This document shows, in pieces, positions 12,870 through 20,839 of a DNA stretch of 25,481 bases; position 1 is the first letter of the stretch, and every line of letters starts with the position of its first letter. The notes under the pieces were generated by a model. The model had not been told where the DNA came from. It did no database searches and saw nothing but the letters and a program-made list of their open reading frames with translations. The stretch spans positions 1 to 25,481 of the IMG/VR virus record IMGVR_UViG_3300045902_000078. One strand, written 5' to 3'. A program made the translations under genes and the position numbers. This DNA comes from a virus.

Positions 12870-14351
12870 GTGGCTTTGTATGACGAGAAGAAGGCGAACG
12901 ACCCATCCACCACGAGCGCGGCATATGACTTCATGCTGCCCAAGTGGAGGATGATCAACACGCTGCTCGGTGGCACATCCGCCATGCGTACGGCGGGCAA
13001 GCTATATCTGCCTCAGCATCCGCACGAGTCGGACCCGAACTATCGGGATCGCCTGAATACTACTACCCTTCTGAACATGACTGAACTCACGCTCGATGCC
13101 CTTGTGGGCAAACCGTTTTCTGACAAGGTGTATGTCAAGGACGCACCGGAAGAGCTTGAGGAGTTCCTGACTGATGTGGACATGCAGTCCAACAACCTGC
13201 ATGTTTTCTGCCGTTCGTGGTTCCGTGAAGGCATCGCCAAGTCTTTCGCCCATGTGATGATCGAGATGCCGCGCCTTACCATGATGCCGGACGGCAGGCA
13301 GCGCACCATGGCCGATGACCAGAATGAGGGCGTTCGTCCGTACTGGTCCCTCATCTCGCCCGAGAACGTGATCTTCATCGGGTACACCACTGTCAACGGT
13401 GTGCTTCAGCCGGATCACATCCGCATCATGGAAACATCCGTTGAACGTGTGGGCTTCACGGAAACCGCCGTCAATCGCATTCGCGTGTTGTCCCCCGGCA
13501 GGTGGGAGCTTCTGGAAGAGCGCACGGACCAGCGCACCAAGAAGTCGGTGTGGGTATCTGTGGATGGCGGGGAAACCGGCCTTGACTATATTCCATGGGT
13601 GACTTTCTACGCGAATCAGGACGGCAACATGACCGGCAAGCCGCCTCTGGAAGATCTCGCCTATCTTAATATCGCGCACTGGCAGTCGATGTCGGATCAG
13701 CGGAACATCCTCACGGTTGCCCGCTTCCCGATGCTGGCGGTGTCCGGTGCGCACGATACGCCGAACAATGACGTAATGGTGATTGGTCCCCGGCAGTTGC
13801 TTGCGACCCGTGCGGAGAACGGCAAGTTCTATTACGTCGAACACTCCGGCAAGGCTATCGAGGCAGGTGCCAAGGATCTCGAAAAGCTGGAGCAGGACAT
13901 GGCCGCCTACGGTGCCGAGTTCCTGCGCAAGCGTCCGGGCGGCCAGACGGCTACGGCCCGTGCGCTCGATAGCGCCGAGGCTACCAGCCCGTTGCAGGAT
14001 ATGACCTTCCGGTTCATCGACGCCGTGGAGTCCGCCCTGTGGATTACGGCTGACCTCATGGGCCTGAGTAACAAGAAGTTCGAGGTCAAGATAGCCACGG
14101 ATTTCGGCCCGGAGGATGTCAAGGATATTGATCTGCGTACTCTGGCCGAGGCTCGCCGCAACCGCGACATCTCCCGCAGGCATTTCATTGACGAGTTGAA
14201 GCGCCGTGGCGCTCTGGCTGACGACTTCGACAATGATGAGAATGTCAGGGAACTTGAGGACGAGCCGACCATCAAGTCTCCGTTTGCGACAGGTTTCAAC
14301 GTCGATGGCTCTGCTGGCGCAAACGTGGATAATTCGGTAAAGAAGGGCTAA
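12870..14351 (+). CDS. portal protein (DUF4055-like)
   Basis: The 493-residue product lies directly after TerL, where a portal gene belongs. Its N-terminal region (KWRMINTLLGGTSAMRTAG, then YLPQHPHESDPNYRDRL) fits the DUF4055 phage family, which is portal-like. The portal forms the dodecameric ring at one head vertex through which DNA passes. GTG 12870 is preferred as start because GGGAG lies seven bases upstream. TTG 12864 is too close to that site. The family name is from recall, so the role rests on position and length as well. Confidence 0.75.
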   Translation: MALYDEKKANDPSTTSAAYDFMLPKWRMINTLLGGTSAMRTAGKLYLPQHPHESDPNYRDRLNTTTLLNMTELTLDALVGKPFSDKVYVKDAPEELEEFLTDVDMQSNNLHVFCRSWFREGIAKSFAHVMIEMPRLTMMPDGRQRTMADDQNEGVRPYWSLISPENVIFIGYTTVNGVLQPDHIRIMETSVERVGFTETAVNRIRVLSPGRWELLEERTDQRTKKSVWVSVDGGETGLDYIPWVTFYANQDGNMTGKPPLEDLAYLNIAHWQSMSDQRNILTVARFPMLAVSGAHDTPNNDVMVIGPRQLLATRAENGKFYYVEHSGKAIEAGAKDLEKLEQDMAAYGAEFLRKRPGGQTATARALDSAEATSPLQDMTFRFIDAVESALWITADLMGLSNKKFEVKIATDFGPEDVKDIDLRTLAEARRNRDISRRHFIDELKRRGALADDFDNDENVRELEDEPTIKSPFATGFNVDGSAGANVDNSVKKG

Positions 14352-14376
14352 AAGCCCATGAACAAGGCAAATACAG

Positions 14377-15105
14377 ATGACAAGACGCCCGAAGAAGACT
14401 CTGCCGATTGAGCCGGACCCGTGGGAGATTGAAGAGGTAGCTGAACAGCCCGCTCCCGAGGTTCCCGTAAGGCTGACTCCCCGTGAGAAGCCGGACGAAT
14501 ATGCGCAGATGGGCGCTTCCGAGGATGATTGGGTCGTCATATATCCTGAAAAGAACCGCCCGATAAATCAGTTGGATTTGCGCATGGAAGAAGGCCATCG
14601 CAAGTTCCTGACTGTTCTTGCCAAGACCGGCAGCTTCAGGAAGGCTCAGATTGCGTCTGGCCTCGGTGAACGCGCCTTGTATCTGGCCCGGCAGAAGTTC
14701 CCGGATTTCGCCCGTAACTGGCAGATGGCCATGGACATCTTCCTGATGTTCGTGGCGGAAGAAAAGATTCGTCATCGTGTCATCGACGGCACTCTGGAGC
14801 CTATTACCTATCAGGGACAGATTACCGGGTACAAGCGCGTCTATGACTCCGGCCTCACCCAGTTCTGGTACAAGGCCAACATGCGTGAGAAGTACGGCGA
14901 GAAGTCTGAAATCGCCATCAGCGGAAACATCAATCATGGTGTGGCCGTGCTGCCCGCCCGTGCGACCGATCTGGACGCATGGGAGAGGGAAGCGGCAAAA
15001 ACTCTGGAGAACCAGAAGAGAAACATGATTGACATAACGCCAACCAACGTGGACGCCAAGCCTGTTGCGGCACAGAATACCAGACAGACGAGGATAGAAA
15101 GGTAG
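14377..15105 (+). CDS. TerS-like helix-turn-helix protein (putative small terminase)
   Basis: The 242-residue product contains a segment at about residues 72-120 (FLTVLAKTGSFRKAQIASGL then LYLARQKFPDFARNWQMAMD). It has the layout of terminase small-subunit DNA-binding helices: a TGS-AA-G turn, then a DPEFA-like W-x-x-A helix. TerS binds the packaging site and recruits TerL. Here it lies downstream of the portal rather than before TerL, which is unusual. The N-terminal 60 residues are Pro- and Glu-rich, and the C-terminal region is flexible. It could instead be another DNA-binding protein. The start is ATG 14377, with AAGG at nine bases. Confidence 0.55.
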   Translation: MTRRPKKTLPIEPDPWEIEEVAEQPAPEVPVRLTPREKPDEYAQMGASEDDWVVIYPEKNRPINQLDLRMEEGHRKFLTVLAKTGSFRKAQIASGLGERALYLARQKFPDFARNWQMAMDIFLMFVAEEKIRHRVIDGTLEPITYQGQITGYKRVYDSGLTQFWYKANMREKYGEKSEIAISGNINHGVAVLPARATDLDAWEREAAKTLENQKRNMIDITPTNVDAKPVAAQNTRQTRIER

Positions 15106-15107
15106 CC

Positions 15108-15299
15108 ATGAACAAGGTCATCAAGACGTGGAAGAAGCAGGTGGTCATAGCCAAGAGTCGTGGATTTCCCGATGTCACTTGCGCTCAGAGCGCCAATGTG
15201 AGTCTCGCTCAGCTTCAGCGTGAACTTGGCATGGACGATGCATTTCGTGAAGAGTATGAGGAAGCCGCGCGCAACGCGCCGCCTCCTCCCCGCTGGTAG
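15108..15299 (+). CDS. small HTH-like protein resembling the TerS-like domain (63 aa)
   Basis: It begins three bases after the previous stop. Residues 22-55 (DVTCAQSANVSLAQLQRELG then DDAFREEYEEAAR) repeat the layout of the neighbouring TerS-like domain, with an A-x-x-A-x-V-S turn and a D-x-x-F-x-x-x-Y-x-x-A helix. That suggests a small duplicate or partner of the packaging DNA-binding protein. It ends with PPPPRW and TAG. The next gene is in the same frame but has its own AGGAGA site. Confidence 0.5.
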   Translation: MNKVIKTWKKQVVIAKSRGFPDVTCAQSANVSLAQLQRELGMDDAFREEYEEAARNAPPPPRW

Positions 15300-15314
15300 T
15301 CACAGGAGAGACCC

Positions 15315-15896
15315 GTGAAGCATATCGTGATTTACAAGCTGGTGCTGCTGAATGCGCTGGCAATCGCTTGGTTGGCCATCACTGACTATCAGACCGGATG
15401 GCTGAACACCCTGTTCCATGCCGACACAACCCGACTTAACTACGGCACGGCTGGACTCTTCGTTCTGGTCTGGATTGGCACAATGCGCAAGGCGTGGGAA
15501 ATCAACAGAGCCGCCAACAATCTGAACGGCAGCCATATCCATGATGAGAAGTTGATTGGCAGTCTGCGTCTGAAGCAGATGGAATGGATTGAACGCGCGG
15601 CGGGCTGGATGCTGTTCCTCGGTCTTATCGGCACCCTCTATGGCCTTATGCTTTCCCTGTCCGGTGTCAATACCGGCAACTTCGGCAGTGTCGAAGGTAT
15701 CAAGCATATTGCCGTTCAGATGGTGGCCGGTCTTCGTGTCGAGATCAGCACCACCATTATCGGGGCCATGTTCGCGCTGTGGACCGAAGTGAATTTCGTC
15801 GTCGTCAAGCACACGGCTGACGTGGTTGCGCAAGCCGAGGATGAATTGCTGGAGGAGGCAAAGCTCGAAAACGTCATGCGGGGGGACATTCCGTGA
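15315..15896 (+). CDS. MotA/TolQ/ExbB-like membrane protein
   Basis: The 193-residue product has four hydrophobic segments (about 5-23, 42-58, 94-116, 143-164) and a polar cytosolic region between. Segments three and four carry the family pattern: LGLIGTLYGL (103-111, with T107) and VEISTTIIGAMFALW (142-156, with T146/T147). These polar residues line the ion path in ExbB, TolQ and MotA. The family forms pentamers that use ion flow to drive work across the envelope. GTG 15315 follows AGGAGA. It is joined by GTGA to the next membrane protein, and the three-gene cassette lies within the head genes. The role in the phage is unknown. Confidence 0.7.
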   Translation: MKHIVIYKLVLLNALAIAWLAITDYQTGWLNTLFHADTTRLNYGTAGLFVLVWIGTMRKAWEINRAANNLNGSHIHDEKLIGSLRLKQMEWIERAAGWMLFLGLIGTLYGLMLSLSGVNTGNFGSVEGIKHIAVQMVAGLRVEISTTIIGAMFALWTEVNFVVVKHTADVVAQAEDELLEEAKLENVMRGDIP

Positions 15897-16537
15897 AGAG
15901 CACATACCTTCTTTTCCGAACATATTCCCTCATCGTGGTCTCGATGTTCGCTATCCTGACTGTCGTAATGATACAGAGCCTCAACCCCAAGGCTGATTCC
16001 GGCAAGGGGGAGATCAAGGCCGCTGGCGACATCATAGCTCATATCGTCTGGCCGAACGGCGACATTGATGTGGACCTGTGGATGATGGGGCCGGGTGAGC
16101 CCGGTCCTGTAGGCTACAGCAACAAGGCTGGCGTCATATGGAACTTGCTGCGGGACGACCGTGGTCAGCTTCCCGATGCCACGCCGATCAACTATGAGGA
16201 CGCTTTCACTCGCGGCATTGTGCCCGGTGAGTACATCATCAATGTCCAGTGCTTCAGGTGCGCCAATGCCACGTTTCCCATGACTGTTGACATGGCTATC
16301 TCCAAGCGCAACCGGCACAGCAATGACTCCATTGATAACATCGTTGTGACCAAGATCATCATAAAGGCAGACGGTCAGGAGAAGACAGGAGTCCGTTTTG
16401 TGGTCGATGAGAATGGCGATGTCGATATGGACAGTATCAACAATGTTTACCGCAAGCTGGTGGGTAACAGGGAAATTGAACTGAAGGGTATGTTGACTTT
16501 GCCCGATGCATATAATGGCGGAGGTACAGGAAGATGA
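15893..16537 (+). CDS. membrane-anchored periplasmic protein, partner of the MotA/ExbB-like protein
   Basis: The 214-residue product has one N-terminal membrane helix (about 11-29) and a large domain facing the periplasm, the topology of ExbD, TolR and MotB. The domain (about 45-150) has the pattern DIDVDLWMMGPG, NLLRDDRGQLPD, NYEDAF and PGEYIINV, which resembles a beta-sandwich. C120 and C123 are close. Unlike ExbD, TolR and MotB, the membrane helix has no Asp, so the usual proton-binding residue is absent. It starts at GTG 15893 through GTGA and ends through ATGA. It is probably a complex partner of the preceding protein. Confidence 0.55.
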   Translation: MKSTYLLFRTYSLIVVSMFAILTVVMIQSLNPKADSGKGEIKAAGDIIAHIVWPNGDIDVDLWMMGPGEPGPVGYSNKAGVIWNLLRDDRGQLPDATPINYEDAFTRGIVPGEYIINVQCFRCANATFPMTVDMAISKRNRHSNDSIDNIVVTKIIIKADGQEKTGVRFVVDENGDVDMDSINNVYRKLVGNREIELKGMLTLPDAYNGGGTGR

Positions 16538-17076
16538 TCTGGCAACATGCCCTTGCAGTCTTGTTGCTTATCACCATGTTCGGAGTCATGGCTTGGCTCA
16601 TTACCCACGCCCGAACGGAGACCATCTACAAACCGATTGCCATGGTGGTTTTCTTTATAGGCTTTCCGGCTACCTACGCCTCGATGTCCGTCGCCATGGG
16701 TACGCCGAAGCCTGCCATGATGTTCAATGTGATTGAAGAGGGTAACATCCTCGGTTTCAAGCCGGTCACAGGAAAGGCTATTCATGTCTTGCTGGAGCCC
16801 TTGGATGGCGGGGTGCCGGTCTACTATGTCCTGCCGTGGAGTTCGGAGACAGCCGAGAAAATCGAGCAGGCTTTGCGGGAGGGCAAGGGGCAGGCCAAAC
16901 TCCGGTTCAAGAGCAGGAAATCCCGCTCTGTTCGCGGCATTTTCGACCTTGATTGGCCGTGGGATATTCCTGAGCCTGAAGTTCTCATTGAACCCACTGA
17001 GTCGAAGATGCCTGAGAAGGACGCGGGCGACCCGTTGGCCGGGATGAGACTTGCCCCCGGAAATGGCAACGACTAA
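16534..17076 (+). CDS. two-helix membrane protein, third member of the membrane cassette
   Basis: The 180-residue product has two membrane helices (about 5-24 and 33-54) and a soluble part of about 120 residues, ending in a Pro/Glu-rich flexible tail. The soluble part includes a helix-strand region (SSETAEKIEQALREGKGQAK). No family is recognised. It starts through ATGA with AGGAAG upstream, which suggests the three membrane proteins are made together. It ends the cassette at TAA, before the regulatory gap that precedes the scaffold gene. Confidence 0.6.
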   Translation: MIWQHALAVLLLITMFGVMAWLITHARTETIYKPIAMVVFFIGFPATYASMSVAMGTPKPAMMFNVIEEGNILGFKPVTGKAIHVLLEPLDGGVPVYYVLPWSSETAEKIEQALREGKGQAKLRFKSRKSRSVRGIFDLDWPWDIPEPEVLIEPTESKMPEKDAGDPLAGMRLAPGNGND

Positions 17077-17080
17077 GGGC

Positions 17081-17120
17081 TTGACAACAATTGGTCATCT
17101 CCTTTAAGGGTATGGTTAAT
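17081..17120 (+). promoter_or_regulatory. promoter-like site with inverted operator motif
   Basis: TTGACA (17081-17086) lies five bases after the membrane cassette. TATGGTTAAT (17111-17120) is the reverse complement of the RTTAACCATA motif found in the left-end cluster and at 18069. No good -10 box is present at the usual 16-18 bp spacing, so an activator may be needed. It precedes the scaffold gene by about 30 bases. Confidence 0.4.
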
Positions 17121-17146
17121 TCCAGACCAGAAAAGGAGATGACAAC

Positions 17147-17983
17147 ATGGATTGGGACTTTATTGCGAACGCTTCCGTCGATGTGATCGACATCGTGCCG
17201 GAGAACATCCGGGGATATTACGAAGAGGACAAGGCGAATGGCAAGTTCGTCCTCAAGGCCGACATCAAGCCTCTGGCCGAAGCCTACACTGGTGCCAGCA
17301 AGAAGCTCAAGACGGTCGGGCTTCAGCGTCAGGAAGACAACAGGAAGGATGCCACGCGCCGCGCCATCCTCGATCAAGTCACTTCCACACTGACCGAAGT
17401 CGGTTGGGAAATCGGCGACGATATTACCAAAATCCCCGAGATCGTGAAGACCAAGGTCACCGAACTGCTCGATCAGGTCAAGGGCGGCAAGGAGGTTCGC
17501 ACCAATCTCGAAGCCATCAAGAAGGACTTCGACAAGCGCGTCCTCGAAGTGACCACGAAGAAGGACAGCGAATTGGCCAACATGCGCAAATCGCTGGAGA
17601 CCTACATGATCGACTCGGCTGCGGCTGCCGCTCTGGCGGAAGCGGGCACCGTCGATGGCGGTCTCGACCTCATCATGCCTCTGGTGCGCAAGTTCTCCAA
17701 GGTCGTGGCTGCCGAAGACGGCACCTACACGGTCAAGGTTGTCGATGCCGAGAACAACGTGCGTCTCGACAACAGCGGTAACGAAATGTCCATCAAGTCA
17801 CTGGTCAACGAGATGAAGACCAAGTATCCGATGGCTTTCAAGTCTTCGACGCCCGCTGGCGGCGGAAAGCCTCCGGGGTCCGGCAAGCTGCCGACCGGCC
17901 AGCAGGCTCCCGGCCGGAGCACCGAAAAGTCCTCGGTGGCCAAGATCAGCGCCGGTCTCGCCAATCTCGGTAGCCGTCGCTAG
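17147..17983 (+). CDS. head scaffolding protein (putative)
   Basis: AAAAGGAG precedes ATG 17147 by a normal gap. The 278-residue product is helical and highly charged through the middle (about 60-160), consistent with a coiled-coil scaffold. It ends in a Gly/Pro/Ser-rich flexible stretch and a basic tail. Scaffolds guide capsid protein assembly and are then lost. It lies immediately before the major capsid gene, the usual position. It could also be another capsid assembly factor. The TAG stop is followed by a terminator, so the message probably ends there. Confidence 0.6.
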   Translation: MDWDFIANASVDVIDIVPENIRGYYEEDKANGKFVLKADIKPLAEAYTGASKKLKTVGLQRQEDNRKDATRRAILDQVTSTLTEVGWEIGDDITKIPEIVKTKVTELLDQVKGGKEVRTNLEAIKKDFDKRVLEVTTKKDSELANMRKSLETYMIDSAAAAALAEAGTVDGGLDLIMPLVRKFSKVVAAEDGTYTVKVVDAENNVRLDNSGNEMSIKSLVNEMKTKYPMAFKSSTPAGGGKPPGSGKLPTGQQAPGRSTEKSSVAKISAGLANLGSRR

Positions 17984-17994
17984 AGTCGGTCAGC

Positions 17995-18012
17995 TATCTC
18001 GCATTCGAGATA
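17995..18012 (+). other. perfect 7-bp hairpin before the terminator
   Basis: TATCTCG (17995-18001) and CGAGATA (18006-18012) pair around a CATT loop between the scaffold stop and the terminator. It may protect the 3' end of the message or help termination. Confidence 0.5.
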
Positions 18013-18022
18013 CACGAAAACC

Positions 18023-18056
18023 AGACCTCGGAGTAAAATCCGGGGTCTTTGTTTTT
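18023..18056 (+). terminator. rho-independent terminator after the scaffold gene
   Basis: AGACCTCGGA (18023-18032) pairs with TCCGGGGTCT (18039-18048) in a ten-pair stem with one G-T wobble and a GTAAAA loop. A TTGTTTTT run follows. It ends transcripts from the packaging and scaffold genes before the capsid promoter. Confidence 0.85.
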
Positions 18057-18061
18057 GGGGG

Positions 18062-18091
18062 TTGACACGTTAACCATATTTGGCATATTTT
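18062..18091 (+). promoter_or_regulatory. major capsid promoter with operator-like motif
   Basis: TTGACA (18062-18067), an 18-bp spacer and TATTTT (18086-18091) form a sigma70-like promoter just after the terminator. The spacer holds GTTAACCATAT (18069-18079), identical over 11 bp to 133-143 in the left-end cluster. A protein bound there would sit over the promoter core. Confidence 0.6.
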
Positions 18092-18108
18092 CTTTACAAC
18101 GGTTTCTT

Positions 18109-18154
18109 GTTGTGCATCGCGCAACGAGGGGACGGACCTCTTAGGGTGAGCCGA
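18109..18154 (+). other. capsid leader hairpin and TAGGGTGAGCCGA element
   Basis: GTTGTGC and GCGCAAC pair around an ATC loop (18109-18125). Downstream, TAGGGTGAGCCGA (18142-18154) is identical to 10129-10141 in the terminase leader. The leader is long, about 140 bases from the promoter to the capsid start, which leaves room for mRNA stabilisation or regulation. Confidence 0.45.
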
Positions 18155-18228
18155 GGAAGGTCAATGAAAATCGGGTATCCGAGCCTCATGACCGTAACGA
18201 ACCTGAACCCTAGAAGGAGTATCAACCA

Positions 18229-19149
18229 ATGGCTTCCGTAACCCTCGCTGAAAGCGCTAAGCTGGCTCAGGACGACCTTGTTGCTGGCCTGATCGAGAAC
18301 GTCATCACCGTCAACCGCTTCTATGAGATGCTTCCGTTCGAGGGCATCGAGGGTAACGCCCTTGCCTACAACCGCGAAAACGTCCTCGGTGACGTTGATG
18401 TGGAGGGTGTCGGCGACACCATCGCATCGAAGGGGGCTGCGACCTTCACGCAGATCACTTCCAGTCTGACCACGATTGTCGGTGATGCCGAGGTCAACGG
18501 CCTCATTCAGGCGACCCGCTCGGGTGACGGCAACGACCAGACGGCCATCCAGATCGCCTCCAAGGCGAAGTCGGCGGGCCGCAAGTATCAGAACATGCTC
18601 ATCAACGGGACCGGCACTGCCGATCAGTTCACTGGTTTGATTGCGCTGACCGCATCCAATCAGAAGGTCAACACGGGCAACAACGGCGGCGCGCTGTCGT
18701 TCGCGTTCCTCGATGAACTCATCGATCTTGTCACCGACAAGGACGGTCAGGTTGACTACATCACCCTGCATGCCCGCCCGCTTCGCTCGTACATGGCGCT
18801 TCTGCGCGGACTTGGCGGCGCAAACATCTCGGAGGTCGTGCAGCTTCCGTCCGGTGCCCAAGTGCCCGCCTATCGTGGTATCCCGATGTTCCGCAACGAC
18901 TGGATCCCCATCGATCAGGTGAAGGGCAGCGGCTCTAATCAGACTACCATCTTCGCAGGCACCCTCGATGACGGCAGCCGTTCGCATGGTATCGCCGGTC
19001 TGACCGCCGCAAACGCCGCTGGCCTCAGCGTCGTGGACGTGGGCGAGAGCGAGACCAAGGACGAGCACATCTACCGCGTCAGGTGGTACTGCGGTCTGGC
19101 CCTGTTCTCCGAGAAGGGTCTGTCGGCTGCCGACGGCATCACCAACTAA
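18229..19149 (+). CDS. major capsid protein (HK97-fold)
   Basis: The 306-residue product has the size, position and pattern of an HK97-fold capsid protein that lacks a long protease-cleaved arm. It begins with a helical N-arm. The middle holds the P-domain-like segment (AIQIASKAKSAGRKYQNMLI, about 105-124), and the end has the A-domain pattern RGIPMFRNDWIPI (about 223-235). AGAAGGAG precedes ATG 18229. It has its own promoter and terminator, as expected of the most abundant virion protein. No protease gene is near, so maturation may be simple. Confidence 0.8.
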   Translation: MASVTLAESAKLAQDDLVAGLIENVITVNRFYEMLPFEGIEGNALAYNRENVLGDVDVEGVGDTIASKGAATFTQITSSLTTIVGDAEVNGLIQATRSGDGNDQTAIQIASKAKSAGRKYQNMLINGTGTADQFTGLIALTASNQKVNTGNNGGALSFAFLDELIDLVTDKDGQVDYITLHARPLRSYMALLRGLGGANISEVVQLPSGAQVPAYRGIPMFRNDWIPIDQVKGSGSNQTTIFAGTLDDGSRSHGIAGLTAANAAGLSVVDVGESETKDEHIYRVRWYCGLALFSEKGLSAADGITN

Positions 19150-19212
19150 TCGGATGGGGTGGGGTGACACCCACCCTGTCTTCTTCCCATTCATTCACAA
19201 GGAGTACGAACA

Positions 19213-19425
19213 ATGGCCGTCTACATGGTGAAACTGCCTGCAAGCGCAAAGAACATCCTTCAGGAGGGTGTTGACGTGATGGTCGTCGAAGCCGCCTCCT
19301 CTGGCGCTGCCATCACGGCTGCGCAGGATGCCTCCAATTCGATCAATGATACGGCATGGGCCGCTGCTACCGCCACGCAACTGACTGGTGGCACTGTGTA
19401 CCTTCAGGCTAGGTTCGTCGCGTAA
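19213..19425 (+). CDS. small structural protein candidate (70 aa)
   Basis: The ATG at 19213 follows AAGGAG. The product is Ala-rich and beta-prone, 70 residues long, with no charged tail. It lies between the major capsid gene and a terminator, so it is probably transcribed at the same high level. It could be a head decoration or stabilising protein. That is inferred from position only. Confidence 0.55.
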   Translation: MAVYMVKLPASAKNILQEGVDVMVVEAASSGAAITAAQDASNSINDTAWAAATATQLTGGTVYLQARFVA

Positions 19426-19452
19426 GTGCACGGGAACGGGGAGGCAATCATC

Positions 19453-19478
19453 AAGGGGGCCACTTGTGCTCCCTTTTT
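19453..19478 (+). terminator. rho-independent terminator after the capsid and 19213 genes
   Basis: AAGGGGG plus CAC pair with GTG plus CTCCCTT, with one bulged C, and a T-run (TTTTT) follows. It probably lowers read-through to the connector genes relative to the capsid protein. Confidence 0.6.
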
Positions 19479-19524
19479 GATTTGTGCTATGGGTGAATGA
19501 ACAACATCAACAATGGAGATGACA

Positions 19525-20112
19525 ATGAAACTGATTCTCACCGGCCATTACGCTGGCAGGACCATTGAGATCAATGGATCGACCTTCGTCAACGGCGAAC
19601 TTGAACTGACGGGGGATCTCAAGTCCATGGACGGCCTCATCAGGTACATGGCTACCTACAATGCCTATCTTGCTGGATCTGATGAACTCGCGGCGGCACA
19701 GGAACGCGACCGCAGGAACAAGGAGACCGCCAATGGCGCAAACGAGATTCTGGATGGACCGGCAGGGACGGACCCGAGTGGAGTATCAGCCGACGATGCC
19801 GACTCCGGCGCGGCCAGCGGGACTGGAACAACTGGAACTTCGACCGATGGAGCCGGGAGTGTTTCCGACGGGGACGGAGTACCGGGAGGACGTGAAAGCG
19901 ATGCCGCGCTACAGGCATCCGACCCGCAGGTACTGAAGATCATCGACGGCATCAACGCGCTCGATCCGACTGTGGACGACCACTGGACACAGGCCGGTCT
20001 CCCGAGCGTTCAGGCTGTGGCTACAGCCTCCGGCGTGGCCAACGTGACTCGCAAGGACATCGAAGCGGCAATGCCGGGATGGAACCGTGAGAAGGCCATG
20101 GAGGCTGTCTGA
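19525..20112 (+). CDS. hypothetical structural-region protein (195 aa)
   Basis: The start is the ATG at 19525, set by GGAG seven bases upstream. The in-frame ATG at 19513 lies within that site. A small N-terminal strand domain (1-60) is followed by an Asp/Gly/Ser/Thr-rich linker (about 75-130), unlike the rest in composition. A C-terminal helical unit (about 150-195, with VTRKDIEAAMPGWNREKA) resembles a small DNA- or protein-binding fold. Such three-part proteins next to capsid genes are found in several phages, but the role is not known here. Confidence 0.6.
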   Translation: MKLILTGHYAGRTIEINGSTFVNGELELTGDLKSMDGLIRYMATYNAYLAGSDELAAAQERDRRNKETANGANEILDGPAGTDPSGVSADDADSGAASGTGTTGTSTDGAGSVSDGDGVPGGRESDAALQASDPQVLKIIDGINALDPTVDDHWTQAGLPSVQAVATASGVANVTRKDIEAAMPGWNREKAMEAV

Positions 20113-20142
20113 GGACAAAGGACATTTCGGGCTGGACATTGG

Positions 20143-20166
20143 GGGGTGGCGCAAGCCGCCCCTTTT
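20143..20166 (+). terminator. rho-independent terminator with GNRA loop
   Basis: GGGGTGGC (20143-20150) pairs with GCCGCCCC (20155-20162) through a GCAA tetraloop, followed by TTTT. It lies 40 bases before the connector gene at 20204. Confidence 0.75.
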
Positions 20167-20203
20167 GTATTAAGGTCTTCACCATGAGGAAGGGAGGTCT
20201 CGT

Positions 20204-20839
20204 ATGGCCATCATTGTCGAAGACGGCACACTCGTACCGGATGCCAATGCGTATATCACCGTGCAGTTCTTTCGTGACTGGCACTCGGCGCGTGGTATTG
20301 CGGCGGCTGCTTCAAATACGGGAGCATATACGGATGCTCTCATCGAACCCGCCATCGTGAAGGCTACGGACTATGTGGACAAGCGTTTCGGAACCAAGTT
20401 TGTCGGGGAGCTTCGTGATCGTGACCAGAGTCTGATGTGGCCGCGCTCGGATGCGTGGACCAATCAGGGCGACTACATTCAGACATCGACCATTCCGAAG
20501 GAACTGAAACGAGCAGTAGTGGAATATTCCCTGATCGCGCTGAAGCTCGGCGACCTTCTGCCGCTGCCCGCGAACACTTTCAACGCCGTGGATCCTGACA
20601 CCGGAGAGACAGCCATTTCCAAGGGCGGGCTTGTTCAGCGTGAAAGACAGAGGGTTGGACCTGTCGAGGAGGAGACGTGGTATAATCAGGAACAGTGGAG
20701 GCTGGTCCTCAATGGACGTGCGCCGGGTCCGAACTCTGATATGTCATCGCTTATCAACTTGCCGGAGTATCCGGTGGCGGACGAATGGCTCAAACCCATC
20801 GTGAAGACCGGCATGGCCGTGAGGTTGTCGAGGGGATAA
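20204..20839 (+). CDS. head-tail connector (DnaT-like family)
   Basis: The 211-residue product begins MAIIVEDGTLVPDANAYIT, and contains IVKATDYVDKRFGTKFVGE and LMWPR. These are features of the family often labelled putative DnaT-like, which lies at the head-tail connector position of many siphophages. Despite the name, the role is most likely the ring that joins portal to tail. GGGAGGT precedes ATG 20204. The TAA overlaps the start of the next gene. No sign of a real primosome role is seen. Confidence 0.7.
   Translation: MAIIVEDGTLVPDANAYITVQFFRDWHSARGIAAAASNTGAYTDALIEPAIVKATDYVDKRFGTKFVGELRDRDQSLMWPRSDAWTNQGDYIQTSTIPKELKRAVVEYSLIALKLGDLLPLPANTFNAVDPDTGETAISKGGLVQRERQRVGPVEEETWYNQEQWRLVLNGRAPGPNSDMSSLINLPEYPVADEWLKPIVKTGMAVRLSRG

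Noticed and set aside
12092-13000. 302-codon open frame on the minus strand
   Set aside because: It is antisense to the end of TerL and the start of the portal gene, with no motif.
13002-14540. 512-codon open frame on the minus strand
   Set aside because: It is a shadow of the portal gene caused by GC-rich codon use, with no credible domain.
18094-19194. 366-codon open frame on the minus strand
   Set aside because: It is antisense to the major capsid gene and covers its promoter and leader.
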